A stretch of DNA of 64,000 bases from Micromonospora arida (GCF_003857035.1 NZ_QGSY01000330.1:1-64000); one strand, 5' to 3'. Shown: positions 47,801 to 55,563, numbered from the stretch's first letter. A program made the numbers and translations. The notes: generated from the letters alone by a model not told the origin.

Positions 47801-48078
47801 TCCACAGTGGTGATGGACACCGTGACGCCGCCGGTGTCGACGAGCCGATGATGGGCCACGCCGTCGATGTCGTCCGGCGGCACCAGCAACGCCATCGCGC
47901 GTACGGTGGCGGCCCGCTGCTCGGGATCGGCCAGCATCCGGCCGATCCGTTCGCCGGGAGCGGCGAAGAAGCCAGCGTCGAGTTCCAGCCCCGAGGCGGC
48001 CGGCCGCAGCACACCGATCGCGGTGCCGAGCGCTTCGGCCACCGGGCCCAGCTCACCCGTCACGGTCAGATTCGTCAT
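38851..48078 (-). CDS. Giant DUF6603-like protein (3075 aa) with an embedded hydrolase-like segment
   Basis: No signal peptide. Residues ~1-950 are Ala/Gly/Val/Leu-rich and beta-like. Near residue 1041, VILAAHSWAGLVACDW resembles the nucleophile elbow of alpha/beta hydrolases (xHSxxG, with Ala for the usual first Gly), with LVTLGTPFSDP following as in lipase-like folds. Residues ~2200-2560 (GEYTSLFVFLNVPIPLGGPP, GAYWGAAGVRFTTFGLIQGT, EVLLSIGGYHPRFTVPDHYP, DLHIGVGASLTIQACVFVCV) match my recollection of DUF6603, a family of very large proteins in bacteria and fungi with no known function. The C-terminal ~450 residues are separate. It starts 3 nt after the 770-aa gene; the stop overlaps the next ATG. 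Confidence 0.75.
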   Translation of the reverse strand: MTNLTVTGELGPVAEALGTAIGVLRPAASGLELDAGFFAAPGERIGRMLADPEQRAATVRAMALLVPPDDIDGVAHHRLVDTGGVTVSITTVDAGGSVVVGLALVLPAESGTLELAVPLVSGSGSRVTAVAGTDEHPVTVTLSSHAADGTGLAVRAGLAGPDLAADSTVTVVVSPAGADPVTLDPAAGTAPGDAIRALISPLAGPPLAGVLGLSGGVPPLPLAPSTDASSAWRGWLSDLLTGPEPPVLQWSADLLALLDGRPLPAGSPAPAPGEPLDLTLRRPGGSAPGFGLRIGVEDGPRATAAVRTWFDGPAGTLTAEAALAGIPLAGTAPATVGGSCSVTVTTPGRLWPPADGHDTELRVGTLVAGLAHGPAGVVPVLALGDVHLALPGSGAVDVDHLDLTSADLVESVAGALADVVAGGLGRSVPATALLRLLGLAPPPGVPPVDAGLLATQPGRALTDWYAALRESPTGWAPVAACGWALLGGAPPGDDLDAVVVSGAGTSADPWRVPLDHLPAGSFAEPMALCVWDGGVAGGPPRLCAGLRVAATVTVAPGAPAVEADLLVELLGVDVAPAGAAAPRLLSSVHATVRTAPGALSPVGDTVLTLGPLEVAVSWTAGSPLTVRSTVGGVTAGDARLDAIEFPGPVPSSGEPDLGLADGNAAVLWTVARTLVGAAASAIGGAGRLATVLAGARDGPPPVDLPDPDDVRSGVGDPAGLVGGWLTGIAVDESGVSAAGRPHLLGLLAWLRALLTRRLTGAPGRSVDPAADDTGGSGTADTPWCTPLHEADQPAVELLTWISGDGPPTTWGPLASAVLFPVESRTYEAAGAVETGDEPVEAEELWAYGSGDTVPDGPDIVTAVQALSAAGGIDPRRLAGLSGGSIDRLASVLSDADGVLHAGAAAPPPGWATATPVPASHWDLVAHPDAAAVAAAHLRSAVEGADPAGWTLIAVDAGLTDPGDWNPLAEALGLGPPLPVTLRVPGVEPALVDLGGLTPSPAYVIDLGDAATATSSELAGRLAHAVDGIRAARGVDRVILAAHSWAGLVACDWVRAAPAGVLGLVTLGTPFSDPTVDDDAGGAPGPAGVLVDPDLAGTVHAVRALFADPSVLGPHGYVLRRLAGTVTGWRTGAPGEPPVPREPLTPMLARAGEDRATPPEVPALAVRGALPGDLRRDLGRALWRLGPAGSAPGPIRQGVRVGLDLGPAAADEASVALTVRLDTTSDGAAVEVGAELGSPAGWLVGGPLGGPERVRWAEFVARRDGTGTRLDLLMYDTAQAGVTAPVVGLADPTGPALAAAVLTELGVQAERGGRAGVLVELLTALDLVAGAGADLALLPDGIAMLQDDRAFGGVLAAVLDRPGGAAGLRRDTGSPDGRGPWRYHHPALPVELVVTPADVTVTTTGAGLPAGQDGLLTGTARVTLPEEPTGRIGWELTAGDTVLTKEADGGAVRLRGPGLEPAATLLPPDPDLLDRLAGPAARTFAAAALGAGLGLARGGGPMPWLGGFLRDPGAELSRRLGGDGAGPPDAGMVGALLTELGALVGGGGPLTLPGGLALYARAGPGGTLRIGLAGDGPLELAGQGAAATTLDADLWLDVDATRTATPGGTLRLHLPLPDGPWEAVDVILGAGPDGATLAVTPGALGATIGLLPAVSGLDALLGGGARLLLAAVLDELADRLPDSPARTAALGVAAAFGLYDPVTGRFDSARLAGLGTDLTGAPPDLPTARRRADALAAVARLLAPAATASSVDGVAQLTATLGGGGRLTIGTGLATGPATVRAELAGAVAGAASLDLDVSAAGSSLSLAGALDLGRGMVLRPLLTAESLPSQQAGTVTVDLLADATVVLPLAPHPVPPTAAQQRRLATHLAVPLAVRALLDTAHLEDPLWSGGPNAGDLLVAAGLARRRGGILTVAATPDLATVLGGPLRLVAGASVPIVEGLELALTRDGTRYGPSLRGTLALNAGGPPVTLHLGMPAEVPTDWDGADAGVAVLLVDVPTGGIPALAPLLRLAGTGFAVTGEHGALVDTPLVTIRTAGLFGLVDVDLDGRVRPAGPVHGALQLLALGLPLLPSEGGDNPVAASLLAATGGDPTPASPPVDLTLASGDDGWTVRFAGEPALRLPVQQGFGPLYLDEVALSYESAAHRIGVGVSGDVSVGPLIIGLDDLTVRVPLATAGDPASWLVDLAGLAVALASDVIEVSGGLKKLPLPGGDVEYLGALSVTLAGRNLTAVGSYSQPHDELGEYTSLFVFLNVPIPLGGPPFFFVLGLAAGVGYNRRLLVPDDPAEVPAFPLVAAVSGDLGLGDDPVAGLRAIGADLSPARGAYWGAAGVRFTTFGLIQGTALAYVSLDTGVEIGLLGLLQLALPSDGAGTVLSVELGLAASYSTIDRIISVRAGLTAGSWLFSKDCRLTGGFAFMAWLATPEVLLSIGGYHPRFTVPDHYPEVDPVGFEWTPGSGVSVKGETYFALTHSAAMLGGSLEASYDRGTVRAWFETSVDVMVTWDPFTYRADLHIGVGASLTIQACVFVCVRVRMSVDVGADLHIAGPPLRAVAGVDLGVTSITVAFGDEVPQPWLSWAEVSRTYLGGGRDDQPATVTSVTAGRLESTVATAPDGSEAEPWVVGTTFTLVVDSAMPCTGLKIEDSAAGEHRPAGVVTPSDLDVVPAGPDLETVTAVLSVAISKRIVGDWEPATTDVVDSLEVTGQQGHFPAALWEQGRADEPAAAMLAAIGGSQLVAGLTVTERTGAFGDHATVPLSTLVEEQPTLPLPLGPAGGPTWPGQIEPPVPKPVPGRRRTTQPRLLGVGRRRAAGTPWSGRGALRDDQRRDGDTSAVRLDPGAAAVWDVRDLRFADLALDREGGGLRLIALTAGGRPLVDRVVPAGADLAALLPPRTARVALLPAGEADPEQDRAAGWRLRDELIRVGPGTFLAGDAVVLTATPVPPAGRYPGAVATVPAVSVLAGQPATTTVVHGPGNVLVVKCSAGADPVIDVRGGEAGRLRRVPAADGALLVVPIRRAAGPLRVRVSGTGTAAVLIVDGGAPAWVDRLTDRPGLPRPGGTGGSAVRVNLRSRIPGGRPT

Positions 48079-48081
48079 GGG

Positions 48082-50394
48082 TCAGACCCAGCCGGTGAAC
48101 GTGCCGGTCAGCGGCGACAGGTGCAGGTCGTGCTCGAACCCGAGCGCGAAGCTACGGTCGGGAAAGACCACGGTCCGGCTGCCCGACTCGGTGTACCCGC
48201 GCAGGCTCGCGTAGCTGACCGCGAACCGCCGCAAGAACGGCTCGCTGAGCTGCTCGGTGGCCCCGACGTGGATCAGCGTGCCGGCCCGCGACAGCGTCTG
48301 GTCGGCGGTGGGCGCCTGGCCGGTCTCGGCGGTCAGCTGCGCCGTGGCCTCGGCCAGGAAGGCGTCCACGGTCCGCTGCCAGGCACGCATGATCGCGGCC
48401 TTCTGGTGGTTCGGCGCGTTGATGTGCGCGTCCAGGAGCAGCGCGGCGCCGTACTGGGACGGGAACAGTTGGCTCACCGTGTGGCCGGCCTCCGGGCAGC
48501 CCCCGGCGACCCGAAGGCCGTTCTCTGCCGCCCGGCGCGCTCCGCCGAGCCCGGACACCGGGGGCTTGAACGGCTTGCGGTCCTTGACGGTCGGCGTCCC
48601 GGTGGTCCAGTCTGCCGCCCAGACCCGCTCGTCGTCGAGGACCCTGGTGAACCGGAAGGCGGCGACCGCCAGCTCACTCTCCTGCAACGCTTGCGACGAC
48701 TGCAGGGCGATCGTGCAGCGAGCGGCCCACACCGGTGACCCGATGCCCTTGGATCCCGACCGCGCCCAGCCGAAGAAGTCGAACCGGGGTGTGTCCCGGC
48801 GGTCCTTGCCGGTCGGCGCATCCAGCACCAGCGGGTCACCGCCCGGCCGGGCCTGGACCATCGTGACGAACGTCGGGTAGTAGTCCCGGGCGGCGTTCGC
48901 GGCGCCGGCGGTGAACGCGTGCGGGTTCGCGGCCCGCACCGCGTCGGCCGGCACCTCCCGATCCGGTTGGGACGACACGACGGGCTCGTCCGCGCTGATC
49001 CGGCCGGTCGCGTCGCACACCGCCAGACCGAGGCCGTACATGCCGAAGAACACGTCGTAGTGGTCGGGGGCCCGCCGGCGGAAGTGCTCGAGCAGGACAG
49101 TCCCCTCGTTGTCCACGTGGAACGACCACTGCTGGGTGCCGATCGACAGCAGCGCGGTGTCGGCCAGCCGGACGGCGTCGATCTGCCCCTCGATCGGCCC
49201 GATCGTCGCAACCACGTGGCGCCGCGCGGCGATCAGGTCGGGGCGGGCGCCGGTCGGCCACGGCACGCCGGCCCCGTGCGCCGTGTCGAACACCCGCACG
49301 GCGACCACGCCGGGGGCGAAGGGCCCGGGCCAGAAGGCATCGGTCCAGCCGTACGTCTGCCGCCGGCCGAGGGCGATGCCGCCGACCACGTGGCCATTGA
49401 CGGTGGTCTGATCCTTGGTCAGCGGCGGCTCGATCGGCACGACGGCGGGCCGGCGCTGCTGGGGTGTGAAGTACTCCCGCCGGGTGGTGCCCTGCGCCGG
49501 CGTCCGGACCACCAGGTCCAGCGCCTGCGACGCCGGCTCGAACATCGGGTCGGCCGAGGTGAGCCGCGCCCAGCACCGGCGCAGGACCGCGTTGCCCCCG
49601 GTCGTGGCGGCCAGCGCCGACAGCTGCGGCGGTAGCATCGCGGCGACCATCGCGGCGGCGAACTTCTTGCCGTCGGCGGCCGCGTGGGCCTCCAGTTGGA
49701 TCAGCGCCTCGACCACCCGCAGGCAGGTCGCGTACGGGTTGTCCAGCAGATCGTGGGCCAGCGCGGTGGCGACCTGCTCCGGGGTCTTGCCGCCGATCAG
49801 CGCGGTCACCTGGGCGGTCAGCGCCGAGGGCGGCTCCGGCTGCGCCTCCCGCTCCGGGTCCCGCACCGGCGTGATCGCGGTCGGGCCGACGAGGTCGCCG
49901 GCCGGCACCGTGGTCGGGTCGGGCACCAGCAGGTTGCCGGCCGGCACCTGCTGGATCTTGTCGAGGAACACCAGCCAGCCGGTGGCCGACCGTTGCATCG
50001 GGAGCGGGAAGAGTGTGCCGGTCCGCCATTCCAGCACGTACCTCTCCTGCGCGCTGACGGTGGTCGCGCACACCTGCGCCAGCGCCCTCGCCAGGCTGGA
50101 GCGGTCCGGCACGGCCTTGAACGGGCTGTCGGCGGGCAGCTTGGCGGTCAGCGGAACGATCACGGTCTCGAGGAACCGCTCGGCCAGCCCGGTCATCGTC
50201 GCTTGTGGGCCGACCAGTGCGTAGGCCCGGGTCTCTGCGGCGGCACCGAACGGCAGCCCGGATCCCTGCGACGGGTTCGGTGTGGCCGGCGGCAGGCCGA
50301 GAACCAGCCCCGGCTCGTCCAACTCGACCGGCCAGAACCGCACGTTGCGTTCGGCTTCGCTCAGCTTCGCCAATCGCTCCGCCTCCACTCGCAT
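48082..50394 (-). CDS. Unknown ~770-aa protein, first gene of the DUF6603 operon
   Basis: Begins MRVEAERLAKLSEAERNVRF; the frame extends to 50478, and the start is uncertain because no strong ribosome-binding site is seen. Segments include ALVGPQATMTGLAERFLETV, RYVLEWRTGTLFPLPMQRS, VVGGIALGRRQTYGWTDAFW and YYPTFVTMVQARPGGDPLVL. No known domain. It ends 3 nt before the giant gene. This is the promoter-proximal member, so expression of the entire 17-kb set probably starts just upstream, in the 160-nt gap after the AraC gene. Confidence 0.75.
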   Translation of the reverse strand: MRVEAERLAKLSEAERNVRFWPVELDEPGLVLGLPPATPNPSQGSGLPFGAAAETRAYALVGPQATMTGLAERFLETVIVPLTAKLPADSPFKAVPDRSSLARALAQVCATTVSAQERYVLEWRTGTLFPLPMQRSATGWLVFLDKIQQVPAGNLLVPDPTTVPAGDLVGPTAITPVRDPEREAQPEPPSALTAQVTALIGGKTPEQVATALAHDLLDNPYATCLRVVEALIQLEAHAAADGKKFAAAMVAAMLPPQLSALAATTGGNAVLRRCWARLTSADPMFEPASQALDLVVRTPAQGTTRREYFTPQQRRPAVVPIEPPLTKDQTTVNGHVVGGIALGRRQTYGWTDAFWPGPFAPGVVAVRVFDTAHGAGVPWPTGARPDLIAARRHVVATIGPIEGQIDAVRLADTALLSIGTQQWSFHVDNEGTVLLEHFRRRAPDHYDVFFGMYGLGLAVCDATGRISADEPVVSSQPDREVPADAVRAANPHAFTAGAANAARDYYPTFVTMVQARPGGDPLVLDAPTGKDRRDTPRFDFFGWARSGSKGIGSPVWAARCTIALQSSQALQESELAVAAFRFTRVLDDERVWAADWTTGTPTVKDRKPFKPPVSGLGGARRAAENGLRVAGGCPEAGHTVSQLFPSQYGAALLLDAHINAPNHQKAAIMRAWQRTVDAFLAEATAQLTAETGQAPTADQTLSRAGTLIHVGATEQLSEPFLRRFAVSYASLRGYTESGSRTVVFPDRSFALGFEHDLHLSPLTGTFTGWV

Positions 50395-50555
50395 AGCGGT
50401 GTCCAGCGCTCGCCTTGTTGCAGAGCGTAGACGCAGGGGCCGCTGCGGAGATAGGTCGCCGCAATGCCTGTCGGACACCCGACCTGGCGCTGGCGACGGT
50501 TGGTGACGCGGTGTGGTTGCGGCCTAGACGGCAGAGGAGGGCAGCCTCGGCACGT

Positions 50556-51515
50556 TCATCCCACTGGAGTGACGTCAGGCGACCCGATGGCCTGCCGGTG
50601 TTCGGCCGGGCTGAGACCGCGTACCCGTTTGAAGGCCGCGCTGAGTGCGAATGAGCTGCCGTAGCCGACCTGGCGGGCCACCGCGCCGACGGTGGCGTCC
50701 GGTTCGCGCAGCAGGTCGGCGGCCAGCGCGAGCCGCCAGTTGGTGAGGTACGCCATCGGAGGCTCGCCGACCAGTTCGGTGAACCGGCGGGCCAGCACCG
50801 CCCGCGAGATACCGGTGCCGGCCGCGAGGGTGGCCACCGTCCAAGGCTTTGCCGGGTGGTCATGCAGTAGTCGCAACGCCCTGCCGACCACCGGATCGCC
50901 GTGCGCTCGGTACCAGGCGGGCGCCGCCGCCTCGGGCCGGGAGAACCAGGCCCGAAGTACGGCGATGAGCAGTAGGTCGAGCAGCCGGTCCAGGACCACA
51001 TCCTGCCCCGGCTCGTCCTTGGTCATCTCGTCGCCGAGCAAGGGGATGAGCGGGCTGTCCAGTGCTCCGGCCGGCAGCACCAGGAGATGGGGCAGGACCC
51101 TCAGCAGCCGTTGGCTGACCTCGCCCTGCAACTGGTACGTGCCACTGAGCAGCACCGCCGTCCCGTCAGCGCGTTCGCCCCAAGTCCGGATACCCAGGTC
51201 CATCACGTCGCACAACTCGTCCCCGGTGGGCGTGGTGCTGTGCTCACCGGGATGGATCACTGCCCGCGGCGCCGTGGCCGGGTCGTCGGCGATCGTGTAC
51301 GGCTCCGGGCCACGGATGATCGCGACATCGCCCGGGCGTAGCGGCACCGGAGCACCCTGATCCGGCACCACCCACGCCGTGCCGCGCAGCATGGTGACCA
51401 GGGTGAGGGGCGCACGATCCTGGATCCGTACCGACCAGGGCGGGTCGAACACCGACCGCATCAGGAACGCACCGCGCGCCCTCGGCCCGTCCAGCAGCCC
51501 CGCGAGCGCATCCAT
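50556..51515 (-). CDS. AraC-family regulator (cupin type)
   Basis: 319 aa with an N-terminal cupin (APVPLRPGDVAIIRGPEPYT) and a C-terminal AraC DNA-binding domain (VATLAAGTGISRAVLARRFT, AVARQVGYGSSFALSAAFKR, GLSPAEHR). Divergent from the NmrA-like/DUF1772 pair with about 100 nt between, the usual arrangement for regulation of the neighbour. It also reads toward the 17-kb operon. Confidence 0.9.
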   Translation of the reverse strand: MDALAGLLDGPRARGAFLMRSVFDPPWSVRIQDRAPLTLVTMLRGTAWVVPDQGAPVPLRPGDVAIIRGPEPYTIADDPATAPRAVIHPGEHSTTPTGDELCDVMDLGIRTWGERADGTAVLLSGTYQLQGEVSQRLLRVLPHLLVLPAGALDSPLIPLLGDEMTKDEPGQDVVLDRLLDLLLIAVLRAWFSRPEAAAPAWYRAHGDPVVGRALRLLHDHPAKPWTVATLAAGTGISRAVLARRFTELVGEPPMAYLTNWRLALAADLLREPDATVGAVARQVGYGSSFALSAAFKRVRGLSPAEHRQAIGSPDVTPVG

Positions 51516-51618
51516 GCGCTCAGGTTAGCCCTGTGAGGTGGGCGGTCGAGACGTCGGGACATGCGATCGAGAGTCTCGCCCATTCCCGGTGCGCCCGCCC
51601 TCGACTTGACTGGTTGCC

Positions 51619-52476
51619 ATGACGAAGACCGTTGATGAGCAGCCAATCCTCGTACTGGGCGGCACCGGCAAGACCGGCCGCCGGGTGGTGGACCGGCTCG
51701 CCAAACTCGACCGGCCGGTACGGGTCGGCTCCCGCTCCGGCGAGCCGCCGTTCGACTGGACCGATCAGCGCACCTGGGCACCCGTACTGGACGGGGTTTC
51801 GTCGGTCTACCTGGTGTACTACCCGGACCTGGTCGCGCCGGACGCCCTCGCGACGATCCGCTCGTTCACCGAACAGGCGGTGTCCGGCGGGATCGAACGG
51901 TTGGTTCTGCTTTCCGGCCGGGGCGAGGAGGAGGCCAAACTCAGCGAGCGGGTGGTCCAGGACTCCGGAGTGGTTTGGACGATCGTGCGGGCGAGCTGGT
52001 TCAGCCAGAACTTCAGCGAGGACTTCCTGACCGACTCGATACGCGGCGGCGAGGTCGTCCTCCCGGCCGGGAACGTGCCGGAGCCGTTCGTCGACGCCCT
52101 CGACATCGCCGACATCGTGGTCGCTGCGCTGACCGACGACGGGCACGCGGGGCAGCTCTACGAGGTGACCGGCCCGCGACTTCTCACCTTCGCCGAGGCG
52201 ACCTCGGAGATCGGCAACGCGCTCGGGCGGGAGATCCGCTACCGATCGGTCTCGCCCGAGGAGTACGCCGCCGTGATGGCCGGGTACGCCGTGCCGGCGG
52301 AGCTCACGGCGGTGCTGACCGAACTGTTCGGCAAGGTGTTGGACGGCCGCAATGCGCAGCTCGCCGATGGTGTGCAACGGGCGCTGGGCCGCAGGCCGCG
52401 CGAGTTCACCGACTATGCCCGGGACGCCGCCGCCGCTGGTGCATGGGACACGTCACCCGGTGGAGACTGGGCATGA
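51619..52476 (+). CDS. NmrA-like NAD(P)-binding protein
   Basis: 285 aa with an N-terminal Rossmann motif ILVLGGTGKTGRRVVDRL, then YLVYYPDLVAPDA and VWTIVRASWFSQNFSEDFL, the pattern of atypical short-chain dehydrogenases of the NmrA/HSCARG-like group, often redox sensors or quinone-type reductases. Its stop overlaps the start of the DUF1772 gene. Confidence 0.88.
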   Translation: MTKTVDEQPILVLGGTGKTGRRVVDRLAKLDRPVRVGSRSGEPPFDWTDQRTWAPVLDGVSSVYLVYYPDLVAPDALATIRSFTEQAVSGGIERLVLLSGRGEEEAKLSERVVQDSGVVWTIVRASWFSQNFSEDFLTDSIRGGEVVLPAGNVPEPFVDALDIADIVVAALTDDGHAGQLYEVTGPRLLTFAEATSEIGNALGREIRYRSVSPEEYAAVMAGYAVPAELTAVLTELFGKVLDGRNAQLADGVQRALGRRPREFTDYARDAAAAGAWDTSPGGDWA

Positions 52477-52970
52477 ACGCCACCCTGGCTGCCTGGTCGG
52501 CGGCGGTGACCCTGGTGGTGACGGGTGCGATCGCCGGTGTCTACTACGCCTTTTCGGTGGCGGTGATGCCCGGTCTGAACGCCGCCGACGCTGGCACCGC
52601 GATCCGGGCCATGACGAGCATCAACCAGAGGATCCAGAATCCGCTGTTCTTCGTCACGTTCTCCGGCCCGCTCGTCGCCGCCACGGTGACCGGTGTGTTC
52701 CTGCTGATCCTCGGGAAGCGGTCGGCGGGTGTGCTGTTCCTGGTGGCCGCGGGGGTGTACCTGGTGGGCGCGTTCATCCCGACGGTGGTCGTCAACGTGC
52801 CGATGAACGAGACGCTCGACGCCGCAGGCGTGCCGACCGATCCTGCGGAGGCGGTCCGGGTGTGGGCCTCCTACTCGTCCGCCTGGACGTGGTGGAACTC
52901 GTTACGCGCCGGCGCCAGCCTGATCAGCCTGTTGCTGGCTGGTCTCGGGGTCTACCTCTCGGGCAGGTGA
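52473..52970 (+). CDS. DUF1772 (anthrone oxygenase-like) membrane protein
   Basis: 165 aa, four membrane helices; GVYYAFSVAVMPGLNAADA near the start and NVPMNETLDA with VWASYSSAWTWWNSLRAGAS later match DUF1772. Coupled by ATGA overlap to the NmrA-like gene; the combination with a divergent AraC regulator is common in actinomycetes. Confidence 0.88.
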   Translation: MNATLAAWSAAVTLVVTGAIAGVYYAFSVAVMPGLNAADAGTAIRAMTSINQRIQNPLFFVTFSGPLVAATVTGVFLLILGKRSAGVLFLVAAGVYLVGAFIPTVVVNVPMNETLDAAGVPTDPAEAVRVWASYSSAWTWWNSLRAGASLISLLLAGLGVYLSGR

Positions 52971-53020
52971 GTTCGACGGCGTCTGCTGCGCCGCCTGCTG
53001 TCCGGCGGTGGCGGCCGGTG

Positions 53021-53560
53021 CTACCGGTCGGCCCTTGCGCGAGCGATCAGGGGAAATCCGTGGCCGGGCAGGACGACGATGAACTGCCAGGGTCCGTGCT
53101 CGACCCTGGCAAGCCCGACGGATCCGTTGACGCTGAGCGCCGCGATCAGGGCGGGGCTGCCTTCGACGATTCGGTCCAGCTGGGCGTAGTGCTTGGCCAA
53201 ACTGGCGGCGGGGCCGTTCAGCCACAGCTTGATTTCGGCACCTTGGCGCAGAGCGTCGAGCAGGTCCTCGCGCATCGGTCCCTCCGCAGCCGCCAGAAGC
53301 CGGTCGTGTAAGCGTTCCTGTGCGCAGGGCCAGGTCGGCGCGGCGGCGGCCTGCTGCCGACAGGTCGGGCACGCCGAGGCATCCTCACGGTCGAAGAGAT
53401 GCCGGTACAACTCAATCTGGTCCTCGACGAGGCCGCACAGGGTCTCCTCGTCGCCCCAAGCGTGCTGCACGGCGGGTGTGAGCGGCTGGATCGCAGCGCC
53501 GAACTCGGCCGGGACCCGTGCTGTGGCGAACGACCAGCCTTCTTGATCAGCAGACGTCAC
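53021..53560 (-). CDS. Hypothetical protein with CxxC motif
   Basis: 179 aa. DREDASACPTCRQQ and a nearby TWPCAQERLH give three cysteines that could bind a metal; helical elsewhere (LHDRLLAAAEGPMREDLLDA). No family recognised. Confidence 0.55.
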   Translation of the reverse strand: MTSADQEGWSFATARVPAEFGAAIQPLTPAVQHAWGDEETLCGLVEDQIELYRHLFDREDASACPTCRQQAAAAPTWPCAQERLHDRLLAAAEGPMREDLLDALRQGAEIKLWLNGPAASLAKHYAQLDRIVEGSPALIAALSVNGSVGLARVEHGPWQFIVVLPGHGFPLIARARADR

Positions 53561-53705
53561 GGCGCGAGGTTACCGACCTCAGGCTTGAGGCGCCGCACCT
53601 CTGCCACCAGGACCCATGGGCGGGGGGACGAAGAGTCACTTCTCTTCTCGTGTACCCCGTGGCCGATCGAGGAACCGCGCCAGGCCGTGGGGGCACACTT
53701 GGAAC

Positions 53706-54104
53706 GTGCAGAGGTCTCTGGGCGATGGTTGGTCGATCGAGCTTTCTGATACCTGGACACGGGGTTCCGCCAACGACGGCGTCACGACGTGGCGTGCACC
53801 CGGCCGTACGATGTGGGTCGGGCCAGGAGGTTCGTGGCGGTGCGCCAACGGGGCCGACATCATCGCCTCGCTCGATGTCGAGCTACCGCCGAACCCAACA
53901 GGCAAGGTGGGTGAGGGTGGCCGAGACGGGGTCGGTCATCGTGCCGCCTGGCTCTACCGCCAAGACGGCGACGTCAAGTTCACCCTCTACGGCTTCAACT
54001 TCATCGATGGAACATACCTGGACACGACCTTCATCAGCGCGGACACGGCCGACCTCACATGGGCCTTCGACGCCTGGCGTTCGGTGACTCGATCCGACGG
54101 TTAG
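53706..54104 (+). CDS. Hypothetical protein
   Basis: 132 aa from GTG (VQRSLGDGWSIELSDTW), rich in Trp, Gly and Thr, with WLYRQDGDVKFTLYGFNFI; beta-rich in appearance. No signal peptide. Function unknown. Confidence 0.55.
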   Translation: MQRSLGDGWSIELSDTWTRGSANDGVTTWRAPGRTMWVGPGGSWRCANGADIIASLDVELPPNPTGKVGEGGRDGVGHRAAWLYRQDGDVKFTLYGFNFIDGTYLDTTFISADTADLTWAFDAWRSVTRSDG

Positions 54105-54309
54105 CGATTGAGCGACATGCCGGGCGGGTGACTAGCTGAATGACGATCGGTGCGGACGCCAGTGGACAAGCCCGGACGACAGCGGACCGCGCTCCCAGGT
54201 CGAAGGCCAAAGAGCGGCAGCTCGCCGCCCAGGGTGGGGCAGGGAACTCGCCATGTGAAAGGCCGGTCACTGTCTCTGCTCGGAGCACGCCCTGCCTGGC
54301 CAGTTACCG
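54105..54309. other. Intergenic stretch, nothing recognised
   Basis: About 200 nt between convergent genes without a plausible gene. Confidence 0.4.
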
Positions 54310-54333
54310 CTGCGCCGCGTACCGGCGGCGCAG
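54310..54333 (-). terminator. Hairpin ending the catabolic operon
   Basis: CTGCGCCG ... CGGCGCAG with an 8-nt loop, 5 nt downstream of the alcohol dehydrogenase stop. No long U-run, as usual for high-GC terminators. Confidence 0.6.
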
Positions 54334-54338
54334 GCGCT

Positions 54339-55562
54339 TCATGTCAGGGCGTGTCGGGTCCGGTCCCCGGTCCAGGCCGCTTCGAGGATCGCGGTCAGGC
54401 TGGCGGTGTCGCTGGGGCCTGGGTGGTTCTGGATCAGGCGGGTGACACCACTGGCCATCTCCGCGAAGCGCGGGAGGTCGGCGCGTGCCACGCCGATGTC
54501 CGCCAAGGTGGGAGGGATGCCGATGTCGGCAAGGAGCCCGTCGAGCCAGGTGAGGAACGTATCTGCGGCCTCGGCATCGGAGGCGTCGGTAACGTCGAGC
54601 CCGCACACCCGGGCGAGGATGGCCAACCGGTCGCTGATGGCGTCCCTGGCCGCGTCCAGCGCGTAGGGCAGTAGCAGTCCGACGCCCAGGCCGTGTGGCG
54701 TGTGCGTGGCTGCGCCGATGGGGTACTGGAGAGCGTGCGGGGCGGCGTTGCCCGCGTGGGAGAAGGCGATCCCGGCGAGCATGGATCCGTAGGACATGTC
54801 CGCGCGCGCGTCCGTGTCGCTTCCGTCCCTGACCGCACGGCGCAAGCTCCGGGCGATCCGTTCCGCGGCGCGGAGCGCGTAGTGGTCGGTGATCGGGTTG
54901 CGGCCGAGGAACACCTGCTCCACCGGGTCGCGCGGTCCGTGGGCCCGGGGCCGCGCTGTGTAGCTCTCCACGGCGTGACAGAACGCGTCGATGCCGGAGT
55001 GGGCGGTGACGGTCGCAGGGCAGGTGTAGGTGAGTTCGGGGTCGACGATGGCGAAGTCGGGGACGATGTGGACGCTGGAAACCCCCACCTTCAGGGCGCG
55101 GTCCGGGTCGGTCAACACCGAGACGGGTGTGAGCTCGGAGCCGGTGCCTGACGTCGTCGGGACCGCGACGAGAGGAATAGTCGGCCCCGGCACCTTCGAC
55201 TCGCCGTAGAAGTCGCGCGGCGTTCCACCGTGGCGCCGGATGACGCCGACGATTTTGGCGAGGTCGATCACCGTGCCACCCCCGATGGCGAGGATCACGT
55301 CCGCGTCCACCTTGGCGGCGACCGACACGGCCAGGGCGACATCGGAGAGTGGCACGTCGGGAGTCGCGTCGGAGAACACCTCGACGGCCTCGACCTTTTC
55401 CCGCACGGCGGCCACGATTTCGGCCACGCCCGGCTGCCCCAGAAGAACCTGGTCGGTCACGATGAGGACTCGCGAGCCGCTCTCGGCCACCACTCGGGGG
55501 ATGTTCTGCGCGACCCCTTCGCCCACAATCAGCTGGCGTGGTCCGCGGACGGTCTCAAGCAT
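54339..55562 (-). CDS. Iron-containing (group III) alcohol dehydrogenase
   Basis: 407 aa. NAD-binding ILAIGGGTVIDLAKIVG (about 90-106) and VPTTSGTGSELTPVSV are typical. The metal site is intact: GIDAFCHAVESY (Asp and His near 190) and AFSHAGNAAPHAL plus THTPHGLG (His near 262-285). Family members oxidise or reduce small alcohols, including 4-hydroxybutyrate, lactaldehyde and glycerol-type substrates. It lies downstream of an SSADH-type aldehyde dehydrogenase, so alcohol to aldehyde to acid is a natural two-step route. Confidence 0.92.
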   Translation of the reverse strand: MLETVRGPRQLIVGEGVAQNIPRVVAESGSRVLIVTDQVLLGQPGVAEIVAAVREKVEAVEVFSDATPDVPLSDVALAVSVAAKVDADVILAIGGGTVIDLAKIVGVIRRHGGTPRDFYGESKVPGPTIPLVAVPTTSGTGSELTPVSVLTDPDRALKVGVSSVHIVPDFAIVDPELTYTCPATVTAHSGIDAFCHAVESYTARPRAHGPRDPVEQVFLGRNPITDHYALRAAERIARSLRRAVRDGSDTDARADMSYGSMLAGIAFSHAGNAAPHALQYPIGAATHTPHGLGVGLLLPYALDAARDAISDRLAILARVCGLDVTDASDAEAADTFLTWLDGLLADIGIPPTLADIGVARADLPRFAEMASGVTRLIQNHPGPSDTASLTAILEAAWTGDRTRHALT

Positions 55563-55563
55563 G

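Noticed and set aside
41399-47851. Very long plus-strand frames (700-800 codons) across the 3075-aa gene
   Set aside because: Antisense shadows from high GC at third positions; Arg/Pro/Ala-rich, no domains or ribosome-binding sites.
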